From assembly GCA_015494485.1 (NCBI GenBank), contig WGBF01000586.1:1-6994 (forward strand): a DNA stretch of 6,994 nt. The letters are read 5' to 3'. This stretch comes from a bacterium (GTDB lineage: Bacteria; Calditrichota; Calditrichia; RBG-13-44-9; J042). The notes under the pieces were generated by a model. It was not told where the DNA came from. It searched no databases and saw only the letters and a program-made list of their open reading frames with translations. Within the stretch, counting starts at the first letter, position 1. Each line of letters starts with the position of its first letter. The position numbers and the translations under genes are program-made. Below, piece after piece: positions 1 through 6,528 of the stretch.

Positions 1-1620
1 TATTACAACCGGGCCAACAGCCATATTACCCTGCGCAATTTTTCGGCTCCCGGTCCCCAAATGACGTTTGAGGCACAACTGAATATCTTCCAGTACGGAT
101 TTCCCGTTGTGCTACCGGCCGATGCCGGTGAGTATCCCCGCTCTCTGCGACTGGCCGATGTCACCGGCGATGGTTCCCCGGAAATTCTGCTCCTCACGAA
201 CCAGGGCAACCTTCAGCTGGTAACCGGTCAGGGGACTTCGCTGTGGCAACCGGATTTTCAACCGATTGTGCAACTTCCCGCAGAAACCATTGCCCCTTTA
301 CCGCTGTTTCCGTTGAACAACGACATCGCAATCGCCGCAGTAACGCCCGATGGCAGGGGGCAAATTGTTCGGCTGGACCGTGTGGCTCACCAACCGGTGG
401 TGGTGTACACCTTTCACGTGCAGGATTCCATTACCACCCAGGTATTTGCCCGACGGGATTGGGTAAACGCAACCCCTTTCCCCGATGGGGTAGAATTGGG
501 CAATGCCGTGTCCATTTATTTTGGGGGAAAGAGTGGGCAGGTGTACCGCGTGGTTCAGGATGCAAGTGGATGGCGCGTGGAGGCCCTGTTTAAACTCGAT
601 GAGCCGGTGCGTTTTGTGCATGTGGGATATCCGGACAAAGTCTGGGCCATTGCGGCTTCCGGCAGGGTGTTCCTCAATGGCAACGCCGTGCTTCAATTGC
701 CGGATATGCCCCTTTCCCGTCCCGTGGGTTTTGAACCCTGGGTGGTTTTGCCAGACCGTATTCTTTCCCTGACATCCGCAATCGGCGGAAATCCGCTACC
801 GGAGGGGGTGCAACTCACGGCAGGTGTCATTGCTCCGTTTTCCCAGCAGTGGGAAGAAACGCCGGTAGCCGGGATGGTGGACGGCGTGGTGGCATTTCAG
901 GCCAACGGCGCGGTGGGAGATAATTACCCGGTGGCTCTTTACCGACCTGCGCAGGGGGTGAAATTTCAATTTCAACCCCTGGTATTACCGGGCGAAAGCG
1001 AAGACAGCCGGATTGTGGTAATGGCAGATTCCACCGGAATGATTCACGGCGTGACGTTACGCAGCGGCCAGGCCGTAAGTGACTTTCCCCTGAATGCCGG
1101 TGCACCGCTATCCGTACCGCCGGTAGCCGGAGATGTGGACGGGGATGGCGACATTGAACTGCTGGCTATCACGTCAGAAAATATCCTGTACGCGTGGGAT
1201 TTGCCGTATACGTTGGATGCCACCAAAAGTTGGCAATATTGGTTACAGGCGGGGGGTGGTATGGAAAACGGAAACCATTTCCCCCTGAGCGGTAATTTTG
1301 TAAAATCGACCGAAGCGCCCGTCAGTGGCGATCTGTTACCAGAAACGCAGGTGTATTGCTGGCCCAATCCGGTAAAATCGGGAACCGTTCAGATTCGCTA
1401 CTGGTTGCGGGAGAGTGCCACGGTGCGAATTACCATTTATGACCTTTCCGGACAGGTACTGGATTCTTTTGAGGGGCCTGGAGTTGGAAGTACGGCTAAC
1501 GAAACCGGATGGGCAGTGGACGATGTACCCAGTGGCGTGTATGTTGCCCGGGTGGAAGCAACGGAAAACCAGAGCGGTGAAACGGCCGTCCGCCTGGTAA
1601 AAATCGCCGTGGTAAAGTAG
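1..1620 (+). CDS. Secreted FG-GAP/propeller protein with T9SS-type C-terminal sorting domain (5' truncated; possible M6-type metalloprotease tail)
   Basis: The frame is open from the first base, so the gene begins upstream; 539 C-terminal residues are in view (numbered from base 1). An ATG at 61 exists but is not credible as the start, because coding-like sequence continues ahead of it. The first residues (SHITLRNFSAPGPQMTFEA) resemble the end of M6/immune-inhibitor-A-type peptidase regions, so the missing part may be a protease; this is inference. Two FG-GAP-like calcium-loop motifs are visible: DVTGDGSPEI (residues 53-62) and DVDGDGDIEL (378-387). The sequence between them is beta-rich and propeller-like. 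From about residue 452 to the end there is a T9SS sorting-type Ig-like domain, with WPNPV at 454-458, then ITIYDLSGQVL and SGVYVARVEA. The protein is therefore probably exported across the outer membrane by T9SS and anchored or released there. It could instead be a non-catalytic surface protein. The stop TAG is followed by 125 bp with no clear terminator. Confidence 0.85.
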   Translation, partial: YYNRANSHITLRNFSAPGPQMTFEAQLNIFQYGFPVVLPADAGEYPRSLRLADVTGDGSPEILLLTNQGNLQLVTGQGTSLWQPDFQPIVQLPAETIAPLPLFPLNNDIAIAAVTPDGRGQIVRLDRVAHQPVVVYTFHVQDSITTQVFARRDWVNATPFPDGVELGNAVSIYFGGKSGQVYRVVQDASGWRVEALFKLDEPVRFVHVGYPDKVWAIAASGRVFLNGNAVLQLPDMPLSRPVGFEPWVVLPDRILSLTSAIGGNPLPEGVQLTAGVIAPFSQQWEETPVAGMVDGVVAFQANGAVGDNYPVALYRPAQGVKFQFQPLVLPGESEDSRIVVMADSTGMIHGVTLRSGQAVSDFPLNAGAPLSVPPVAGDVDGDGDIELLAITSENILYAWDLPYTLDATKSWQYWLQAGGGMENGNHFPLSGNFVKSTEAPVSGDLLPETQVYCWPNPVKSGTVQIRYWLRESATVRITIYDLSGQVLDSFEGPGVGSTANETGWAVDDVPSGVYVARVEATENQSGETAVRLVKIAVVK

Positions 1621-1666
1621 TGGCTAAAGGTTTGTTCTGAAACACTGCGGTTGCAAAATCGCAAAT

Positions 1667-1691
1667 GCGTAAAAACAAGGCGGCGTAAAAA
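1667..1691. repeat. 9-bp direct repeat in the 1621-1745 intergenic gap
   Basis: GCGTAAAAA occurs at 1667-1675 and again at 1683-1691, with starts 16 bp apart. It lies in the only sizeable gap between genes, upstream of the peptidase/barrel gene. Just before it (1651-1664) is a weak TTGC/GCAA inverted repeat. I see no convincing -35/-10 pair, Bacteroidota-type TAnnTTTG box or hairpin followed by a T-tract in this gap. The repeat could be an operator half-site pair or chance in A-rich DNA. Confidence 0.3.
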
Positions 1692-1745
1692 TTTAACCGA
1701 AAAAGACGTGTAAACGATGATCGCTGAAATGAATTCGGGAAAATC

Positions 1746-4700
1746 ATGCGGGTAGGAAAAAACATCCAATATTACCTTGGGCTTGTGGCAATTCTTTTCC
1801 TGATGGGGCACTTGCCCCTGCTGGCACAACCGGGAGAGGCCAATCATCCGGAATTGCGGTGGTTTACGTTCAAAACGGACCATTTTATTGTGCATTACCA
1901 CCAGGGAACGGAGCGCACGGCTCGTAAAGTGGCGCAGATTGCGGAAGAAGTGTACCCGTATATTACCGCTTTGTATCAGTATGAACCGGCAGAGCCGGTA
2001 GAGTTTGTGATTCGGGATACGGATGACTATTCCAACGGTGGGGCCTATTTTTACGATAACAAAATTGAAATCTTTTCCACTAATCTGGACTACGTTCTGC
2101 GGGGAACCCACGACTGGCTGCATGACGTGGTGACCCATGAATTTACCCACATCATTTCACTACAAAGTGCGCTGAAATTCGGGCGTCATGTCCCGGCGGC
2201 CTGGTTTCAAATATTTGGGTACGAAAAAGTGCGGCGTCCGGATGTGGCCCGCGGTTTTCCCAACGTGCTGGTTTCGTACCCCATTTCCGGCGTTACCATC
2301 CCCGGATGGTTTGCTGAAGGTGTGGCACAGTTTCAATCACCGAAAAAACATTACGATTACCGCGATGCCCAACGGGAAATGATTTTACGGGATCGGGTGC
2401 TGGACAATCGCCTGCTGTCTTTCACCCAGATGGGATTTTTCGGGAAAAACAGTATCGGTAATGAATCGGTGTACAACCAGGGGTATTCGTTTGTTCAATT
2501 TCTGGCTGCTTCCTTTGGGGATTCAGTCTTGCGGAAGTTAACCCGCGCTGCCAGCAACCCGTTTGTTTTAAATTTTGACCAGGCTCTTCGGAAAGTAACC
2601 GGGTTTTCCGCCCGGCAATTGTACCAAAAATGGCAGGAACTGCTGGCAGAAGACTATGCCACCCGCCTTCAAACCGTGTACCAGCATTTGCAGGAAGGGG
2701 AAGTTTTGAAAGGCGCTTCCGGCATCGGGAACTTCTTCCCCACGCTGTCACCAGACGGCCGACAATTGGCGTATGTGTCCACCCAGGAAAATCCTTACCT
2801 TTCCCGCAATGCACTGGTGGTGCGGGACTTGTCCACCGGGAAGGAAACGGTAATTACCCGGCGTGTGTCCTCCTCACTCTCCTGGTCGCCGGATGGCCGG
2901 TACCTGGTGTATGCCAAACAAACCCATGAACAGCCAACGGGCAGCCACTTTAACGATTTGTTTGTATTCGATTTGAAAACCCGAAAAGAGCTGCAGCTAA
3001 CCAATGGCCTTCGGGCCAGCAACCCGGATTGGTCACCGAACGGGAATACACTGGTATGTGTGGTGCAGTCTGACGGAGTCACCAATTTGGTCACGCTAAA
3101 TATTTCCACGGTATTGAATGAATGGGATAAATCCCCCTGGCAACGGGGTGCGTATCATTTAACAGAACACCGGATTCAGGTGGCGCAGAAGGATGCCCGG
3201 TTTAATCCCCTGGAATACCGCACGTTTACCTGGCGGGGTGCGCAATTAACGCAGGTTACCCATTTTACCGATGGCCGCCAGTTTTATCATCCCCGCTGGG
3301 CACCGGATGGCAAACGCATCATTACCGATACTTCTCTGGGATACGGCCGGGATATTGTGTGGATTCACCCCGACAATGGGGAATTGCAGCCGGTGTTGGT
3401 TTCCCACGCGGATGAACGCTCACCGGTGTTTGTGCCCGGTCAACCCAACAAGATTATCTTTGCCAGTGACCGCAGCGGTATTTTTAATTTGTATGAACTG
3501 AATCTCACCACCCGTCAACAACAGCCGTTAACCAACGTATTGGGCGGGGCATTCATGCCGGCCATTTCTGCGGACGGCACCCTTTATTATTCCTATTACC
3601 GCCATCAACGCTTTTCTATTTACACGTTGCGCCAGCCGGCACCCCTGGCCGCGGAAGCCCTCACCTATGACCCGAAATGGGCATTTCATATTCCCCGCTT
3701 GAATCCCGTTAATGTAAAGCCCACAGTGCCGGCGGATGCCCGTCCGTATCGGCGCCATTTTCCGGGCATGATGTTCATGCCCACCCTGCAGATTGATTAC
3801 GGTACCATTAAACCCGGTTTGTATTTCGGAAGCACGGAAATTGTAAACAAGCTGGATTTCTTCGGGGGATTTAGTGTCAATCGCCTGCGGGAATACGATA
3901 TTTTTATGCTGTTCAATCTCCGCCTGTGGAAGCCCACGCTTTCATTCAGCCTGTACAATATTGCCCGAAAGGTGTTTGAAGATTTCAAAGACCCCTTTTA
4001 TGTTAGCAACGACCAGTTTGAAATTACTTTCAACTTACTGGCAGCCGATGCAGCCCTTTCCGGGCGATTGTTCCAGCAGGTGGATTACCAGCTCATGTAT
4101 TCCTATTTGCTTTACCGGGCAAAAATTGACCCCATTCTGGTAACGGAACTCTCAACCGGTCGCTCTCAGGTGTTGCCGACCTTTCGCTACACCTACCTGA
4201 AAGGGCATGTGCTGTCCCTGGGCTTACGATATGAAAAACGTCCCCAGGGATTGTTGGCGGATATTAATCCGACCAACGGGTATTATCTGGGCATTCGGTT
4301 TTCGCAGGAGTGGAATCAGTACTTAACGGATTTTGCCCTGGATCGCTTCATTGGCCTTGAGGTCTTTAAGCCGGTAAATTATTTCCGCATTTCCGTAGAT
4401 GCAGAACGCTATTTTCGGGGGCTGTGGAAATCCCACGGGGTGGATGTGCGGTTGCAGGGCGGATGGACCAGTCGGGATACCGATAGCTTTTTCTATTTCT
4501 TTGCCGGCGGTATGGTGGGATTAAAGGGCTATCCGTATTACAGCCTGGAAGGCCGCCAGATGGCTATCGCCACCGCAACGTATCGGGTGCCCCTGTTTCG
4601 GAATCTGGACCGGCAGGTGGGACACATGGTATTCCGCCACCTGTATGCGGGGGTGTTTTACCAGGCGGGGAATGCCTGGAGCCGTGGCAAAATTAGCGAA

Positions 4701-4910
4701 ATTCCCTTTTACACAACAGTGGGTATTCAACTGCGATTGGATACGTATTCCTGGTATTTTTTACCCACCAAGTTTTTCGTAGAAGCCGCCTATCCGCTGC
4801 AGGAAGTGCAATATCAGGATATTACCTACCCCAAAGAATGGCGGTTTTATTTTGGTGCGTTATTTGATTTTAACTTACGATTTGAACATTCCGGGAGGCG
4901 TTTCCGATGA
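1746..4910 (+). CDS. Gluzincin metallopeptidase / TolB-like propeller / outer-membrane beta-barrel fusion protein
   Basis: The protein has 1054 residues. Residues 1-27 form a signal peptide (basic start, hydrophobic core, probable cut after LPLLA). Residues about 35-305 look like a peptidase-MA-type gluzincin: HEFTH at 131-135 gives two zinc ligands and the catalytic Glu, and E191 in GWFAEGVAQF is the likely third ligand. Residues about 325-630 carry PD40/TolB-like blade motifs: LSPDGRQLAY (334-343), WSPDGRYLVY (380-389), WSPNG (429-433), WAPDG (518-522), a degenerate one near 559-575 and ISADG (607-611). From about 670 to the end, alternating aromatic/polar strands and GLKGYP (925-930), similar to the Omp85 VRGF/Y motif, indicate a D15/BamA-like barrel. 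No POTRA domain is recognised. Inferred location is the outer membrane, with the soluble parts periplasmic or exported; the substrate is unknown. The ATG at 1746 is chosen because it gives the signal peptide; a weak GGGA lies 5 nt upstream (1737-1740). The stop overlaps the next gene by four bases. Confidence 0.9.
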   Translation: MRVGKNIQYYLGLVAILFLMGHLPLLAQPGEANHPELRWFTFKTDHFIVHYHQGTERTARKVAQIAEEVYPYITALYQYEPAEPVEFVIRDTDDYSNGGAYFYDNKIEIFSTNLDYVLRGTHDWLHDVVTHEFTHIISLQSALKFGRHVPAAWFQIFGYEKVRRPDVARGFPNVLVSYPISGVTIPGWFAEGVAQFQSPKKHYDYRDAQREMILRDRVLDNRLLSFTQMGFFGKNSIGNESVYNQGYSFVQFLAASFGDSVLRKLTRAASNPFVLNFDQALRKVTGFSARQLYQKWQELLAEDYATRLQTVYQHLQEGEVLKGASGIGNFFPTLSPDGRQLAYVSTQENPYLSRNALVVRDLSTGKETVITRRVSSSLSWSPDGRYLVYAKQTHEQPTGSHFNDLFVFDLKTRKELQLTNGLRASNPDWSPNGNTLVCVVQSDGVTNLVTLNISTVLNEWDKSPWQRGAYHLTEHRIQVAQKDARFNPLEYRTFTWRGAQLTQVTHFTDGRQFYHPRWAPDGKRIITDTSLGYGRDIVWIHPDNGELQPVLVSHADERSPVFVPGQPNKIIFASDRSGIFNLYELNLTTRQQQPLTNVLGGAFMPAISADGTLYYSYYRHQRFSIYTLRQPAPLAAEALTYDPKWAFHIPRLNPVNVKPTVPADARPYRRHFPGMMFMPTLQIDYGTIKPGLYFGSTEIVNKLDFFGGFSVNRLREYDIFMLFNLRLWKPTLSFSLYNIARKVFEDFKDPFYVSNDQFEITFNLLAADAALSGRLFQQVDYQLMYSYLLYRAKIDPILVTELSTGRSQVLPTFRYTYLKGHVLSLGLRYEKRPQGLLADINPTNGYYLGIRFSQEWNQYLTDFALDRFIGLEVFKPVNYFRISVDAERYFRGLWKSHGVDVRLQGGWTSRDTDSFFYFFAGGMVGLKGYPYYSLEGRQMAIATATYRVPLFRNLDRQVGHMVFRHLYAGVFYQAGNAWSRGKISEIPFYTTVGIQLRLDTYSWYFLPTKFFVEAAYPLQEVQYQDITYPKEWRFYFGALFDFNLRFEHSGRRFR
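4893..4898 (+). promoter_or_regulatory. Shine-Dalgarno site for the first DUF5683-like gene
   Basis: GGGAGG ends 8 nt before the ATG at 4907 and lies inside the last codons of the peptidase/barrel gene. It is the strongest ribosome-binding site in the window. It supports the 4-bp ATGA overlap as a true, translationally coupled start. Confidence 0.75.
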
Positions 4911-5797
4911 AACACATCTCTGTTATTCTGGCTTTTATGTTGGCCCTTTCCGCAGGAAGCTGGGGGAAAGATCCCCACACATTTACCCGCTTCGAATTGC
5001 AGCAAATGGTAAAGCAGAACGTGCAGCAGCAATTCGAAGAACAATCCTCCGTTACCGGCAAGCAGAAGTCCATTCCACGGGCAGTGGTATTTTCGGCGCT
5101 GGTGCCGGGTGCGGGACAGGCATACGTGGGGTCATTTTTAAAAAGCGCTCTTTTTCTGACGGTTGAAGTGGCGGCCTGGGCAGTTTACTTCAAGTACAAT
5201 CAACTGGGAAAAGATAAGGATAGGGAATTTAAAGCCTTTGCGGATAAATACTGGAGTGAATACCGGTACTGGTCCTACGTGTATTACCGATTGAAAAACG
5301 GGAATACGCCATCGGATTTACCGGAGTTTAATACCTACACGGTAGAAGGTAAGGACTGGGTTCTTATTGACCAGGATCAGTACGAAACGGCACGGGAGAT
5401 TTTACGGCGCTATGAAGATACCCGCTACCTGCAAAATTTTACCCACCGCTTGCCGGAGACCAAAACCCAGCAATATTATGAAATGATCGGTAAATATCCC
5501 GAACAATTTGGCAATGCCTGGGAAGATGCCTCGTTCAATGTATTTTACAACGGTTATGAGGGTATCATCACTCCCCTGAATGACGAATACATGACCATGC
5601 GGGACATGAGCAATCATTTTTACGACATTGCCGGTTACGGGGCAATGGTGTCGTTGCTGAATCACGTCATTGCGGCGTTTGATGCCGGATTCAGCGCCAA
5701 GCGGTTTAATGAAGCACAAAAGCTGGCCGTTACCTATCGCCGTGTTGTTTATGCTGCCCATGGCGTAAATATGTTTGGTGTTTCGGTTCAATTGTAA
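4907..5797 (+). CDS. DUF5683-like exported membrane protein (first of a tandem pair)
   Basis: The protein has 296 residues. Residues 1-16 or 1-20 are a signal peptide (MKHISVILAFMLALSA). A charged, Gln-rich stretch (31-46) follows. The family core is SALVPGAGQAYVGSFLKSAL (63-82), which runs into a hydrophobic segment ending near 97. This is the 'P-G-x-G-Q-x-Y' hairpin typical of DUF5683-like proteins, followed by an unusually aromatic tract (115-127). Further conserved-looking parts are YYEMIGKYPEQF (190-201) and a second hydrophobic segment with LNHVIAAFDA (251-260). The C-terminus ends in a short beta-like strand (FGVSVQL). No enzyme motif is present. The protein is probably an envelope protein with one or two membrane-inserted hairpins; its function is unknown. 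The start overlaps the upstream stop (ATGA) and has a good Shine-Dalgarno site, so its translation is probably coupled to the peptidase/barrel gene. Assignment to the DUF5683-like group is by motif recognition only. Confidence 0.88.
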   Translation: MKHISVILAFMLALSAGSWGKDPHTFTRFELQQMVKQNVQQQFEEQSSVTGKQKSIPRAVVFSALVPGAGQAYVGSFLKSALFLTVEVAAWAVYFKYNQLGKDKDREFKAFADKYWSEYRYWSYVYYRLKNGNTPSDLPEFNTYTVEGKDWVLIDQDQYETAREILRRYEDTRYLQNFTHRLPETKTQQYYEMIGKYPEQFGNAWEDASFNVFYNGYEGIITPLNDEYMTMRDMSNHFYDIAGYGAMVSLLNHVIAAFDAGFSAKRFNEAQKLAVTYRRVVYAAHGVNMFGVSVQL

Positions 5798-5819
5798 GCA
5801 GGCGGGTTTAATTAAGCAT

Positions 5820-5824
5820 GAGGA
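5820..5824 (+). promoter_or_regulatory. Candidate Shine-Dalgarno site supporting a GTG start at 5829
   Basis: GAGGA lies 4 nt before the GTG at 5829. The spacing is short but workable. It is the only purine-rich site close to a start codon in the right frame. It favours GTG at 5829 over the in-frame TTG at 5775, which would add residues ahead of the basic n-region of the signal peptide. Confidence 0.5.
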
Positions 5825-5828
5825 TACA

Positions 5829-6527
5829 GTGGTAAAACGAATTGTTATTTTTGCAATGTTACTGGGGTTGATGCATGCCGCCCTGGCCGGAAGTGGGGAA
5901 TTCTCCTGGAAACAACGCGTTTCACCGGTTGAAAACAAACCCCATTCCGGCTTAAATTTTAAGCCGGTTCTGGCATCCCTGGTGATGCCAGGGTGGGGAG
6001 AATACCAGATGGGACATTCCGGCTGGGCAAAGGGATTTGTCCTCAGTGAAGTGATGTTGTGGCTCAGTTATGCCGGAATTACCCGATACAGCCGGGTGCT
6101 TGAAAAGGATTATCAGGCATACGCCGCCCTGCATGCGGGAGTAAACCCGGCCGGAAAGGATGAGCAGTACTGGATTGACATTGGCAATGCCAACAACATT
6201 TACCAGTTTAATGAACGGCGCCGGATTCAACGGAATCTGGAAGCAACCTATCCGGAAACGGATGCATACTACTGGCAATGGGATACCGAAGCGAATCGTT
6301 TTCATTACGGAGACTTGCGGGATCGACAATATCGCTGGGAGCGTGCCACCATTTTTGTGTTCAGTGGAATGATACTCAACCGGTTGTTTAGTGCAATTAA
6401 TGTGATTCGACTACAAAAAAGTGGACAGTCGCGGGCAAGCGCCGATAATTGGATGTTGAACGGAAACGCAGGAATTCATCCTGCTGCCGGAGAATTTGTG
6501 ACGGTACAATTACAGTGGAATTTCTGA
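5829..6527 (+). CDS. Diverged DUF5683-like exported membrane protein (second of a tandem pair)
   Basis: With the GTG start the protein has 232 residues and opens with a clean signal peptide (VKR, a hydrophobic core, cut after HAALA at residue 20). An in-frame TTG at 5775 would overlap the previous gene and bury the signal peptide, so I reject it. The core LASLVMPGWGEYQMG (48-62), then WAKGFVLSEVMLWLSY (66-81), matches the PGxGQxY hairpin of the neighbour in layout: P-G-x-G, Y, G, K and E recur in order. YWIDIGNANNIYQFN (114-128) parallels the neighbour's YYEMIG stretch. ATIFVFSGMILNRLFSAINVIRL (173-195) parallels its LNHVIAAFDA segment; 'LNR..SAIN' replaces 'LNH..AAFD'. The C-terminus is again a beta-like strand with aromatic residues (VTVQLQWNF). 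No catalytic motif is seen. It is probably an envelope protein of unknown function. It begins 31 nt after the neighbour's stop and ends 1 nt before the SDR gene. Two perfect inverted repeats lie within codons 40-55. Confidence 0.85.
   Translation: MVKRIVIFAMLLGLMHAALAGSGEFSWKQRVSPVENKPHSGLNFKPVLASLVMPGWGEYQMGHSGWAKGFVLSEVMLWLSYAGITRYSRVLEKDYQAYAALHAGVNPAGKDEQYWIDIGNANNIYQFNERRRIQRNLEATYPETDAYYWQWDTEANRFHYGDLRDRQYRWERATIFVFSGMILNRLFSAINVIRLQKSGQSRASADNWMLNGNAGIHPAAGEFVTVQLQWNF
5947..5967. repeat. Perfect inverted repeat, 10-bp arms, inside the second DUF5683-like gene
   Basis: The left arm CCGGCTTAAA (5947-5956) and right arm TTTAAGCCGG (5958-5967) are exact reverse complements around one T. 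As RNA it could fold as an 8-bp stem with a 5-nt AATTT loop. As DNA it is a near-continuous 21-bp palindrome. It encodes residues 40-46 (SGLNFKP), just after the signal peptide. No T-tract follows, so it is not an ordinary terminator. Confidence 0.7.
5970..5991. repeat. Second inverted repeat, 8-bp arms, 2 bp after the first
   Basis: CTGGCATC (5970-5977) and GATGCCAG (5984-5991) are exact reverse complements with a 6-nt loop. An alternative, mutually exclusive stem pairs CCCTGG (5977-5982) with CCAGGG (5988-5993). It covers the codons for the conserved SLVMPG core, so protein constraint may explain part of it. Confidence 0.6.
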
Positions 6528-6528
6528 C

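Noticed and set aside
61..63. ATG at 61 as the start of gene 1
   Set aside because: The frame is open and coding-like upstream to base 1, and no signal peptide follows this ATG although the protein carries a secretion-type C-terminal domain.
1651..1664. TTGC/GCAA inverted repeat after gene 1 as a possible terminator
   Set aside because: It has only four base pairs, is AT-rich, and is not followed by a T-tract on the + strand.
1805..1818. GGGGCA/TGCCCC hairpin in the signal-peptide codons of the peptidase/barrel gene
   Set aside because: Six-bp arms are common by chance and nothing around it suggests an attenuator.
1437..2150. Long reverse-strand open frame (237 codons) across the end of gene 1 and the start of gene 2
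   Set aside because: It is antisense to two well-supported genes, has no recognisable domain, and its sequence is rich in residues typical of reverse-frame reading.
3764..3782. Inverted repeat GGGCATGA/TCATGCCC with a 3-nt loop near the propeller-to-barrel junction
   Set aside because: An 8-bp-arm repeat is expected about once in a window of this size, and it lies within plain coding sequence with no T-tract.
5818..5835. Five-codon mini-frame (ATG to TAA) overlapping the GTG start of the second DUF5683-like gene
   Set aside because: It has no ribosome-binding site of its own and no leader-peptide signature such as codon runs, so it is most likely chance.
5402..5938. Reverse-strand open frame (178 codons) opposite the two DUF5683-like genes
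   Set aside because: It is a shadow of the coding strand with no motif. The + strand reading has signal peptides and conserved motifs.
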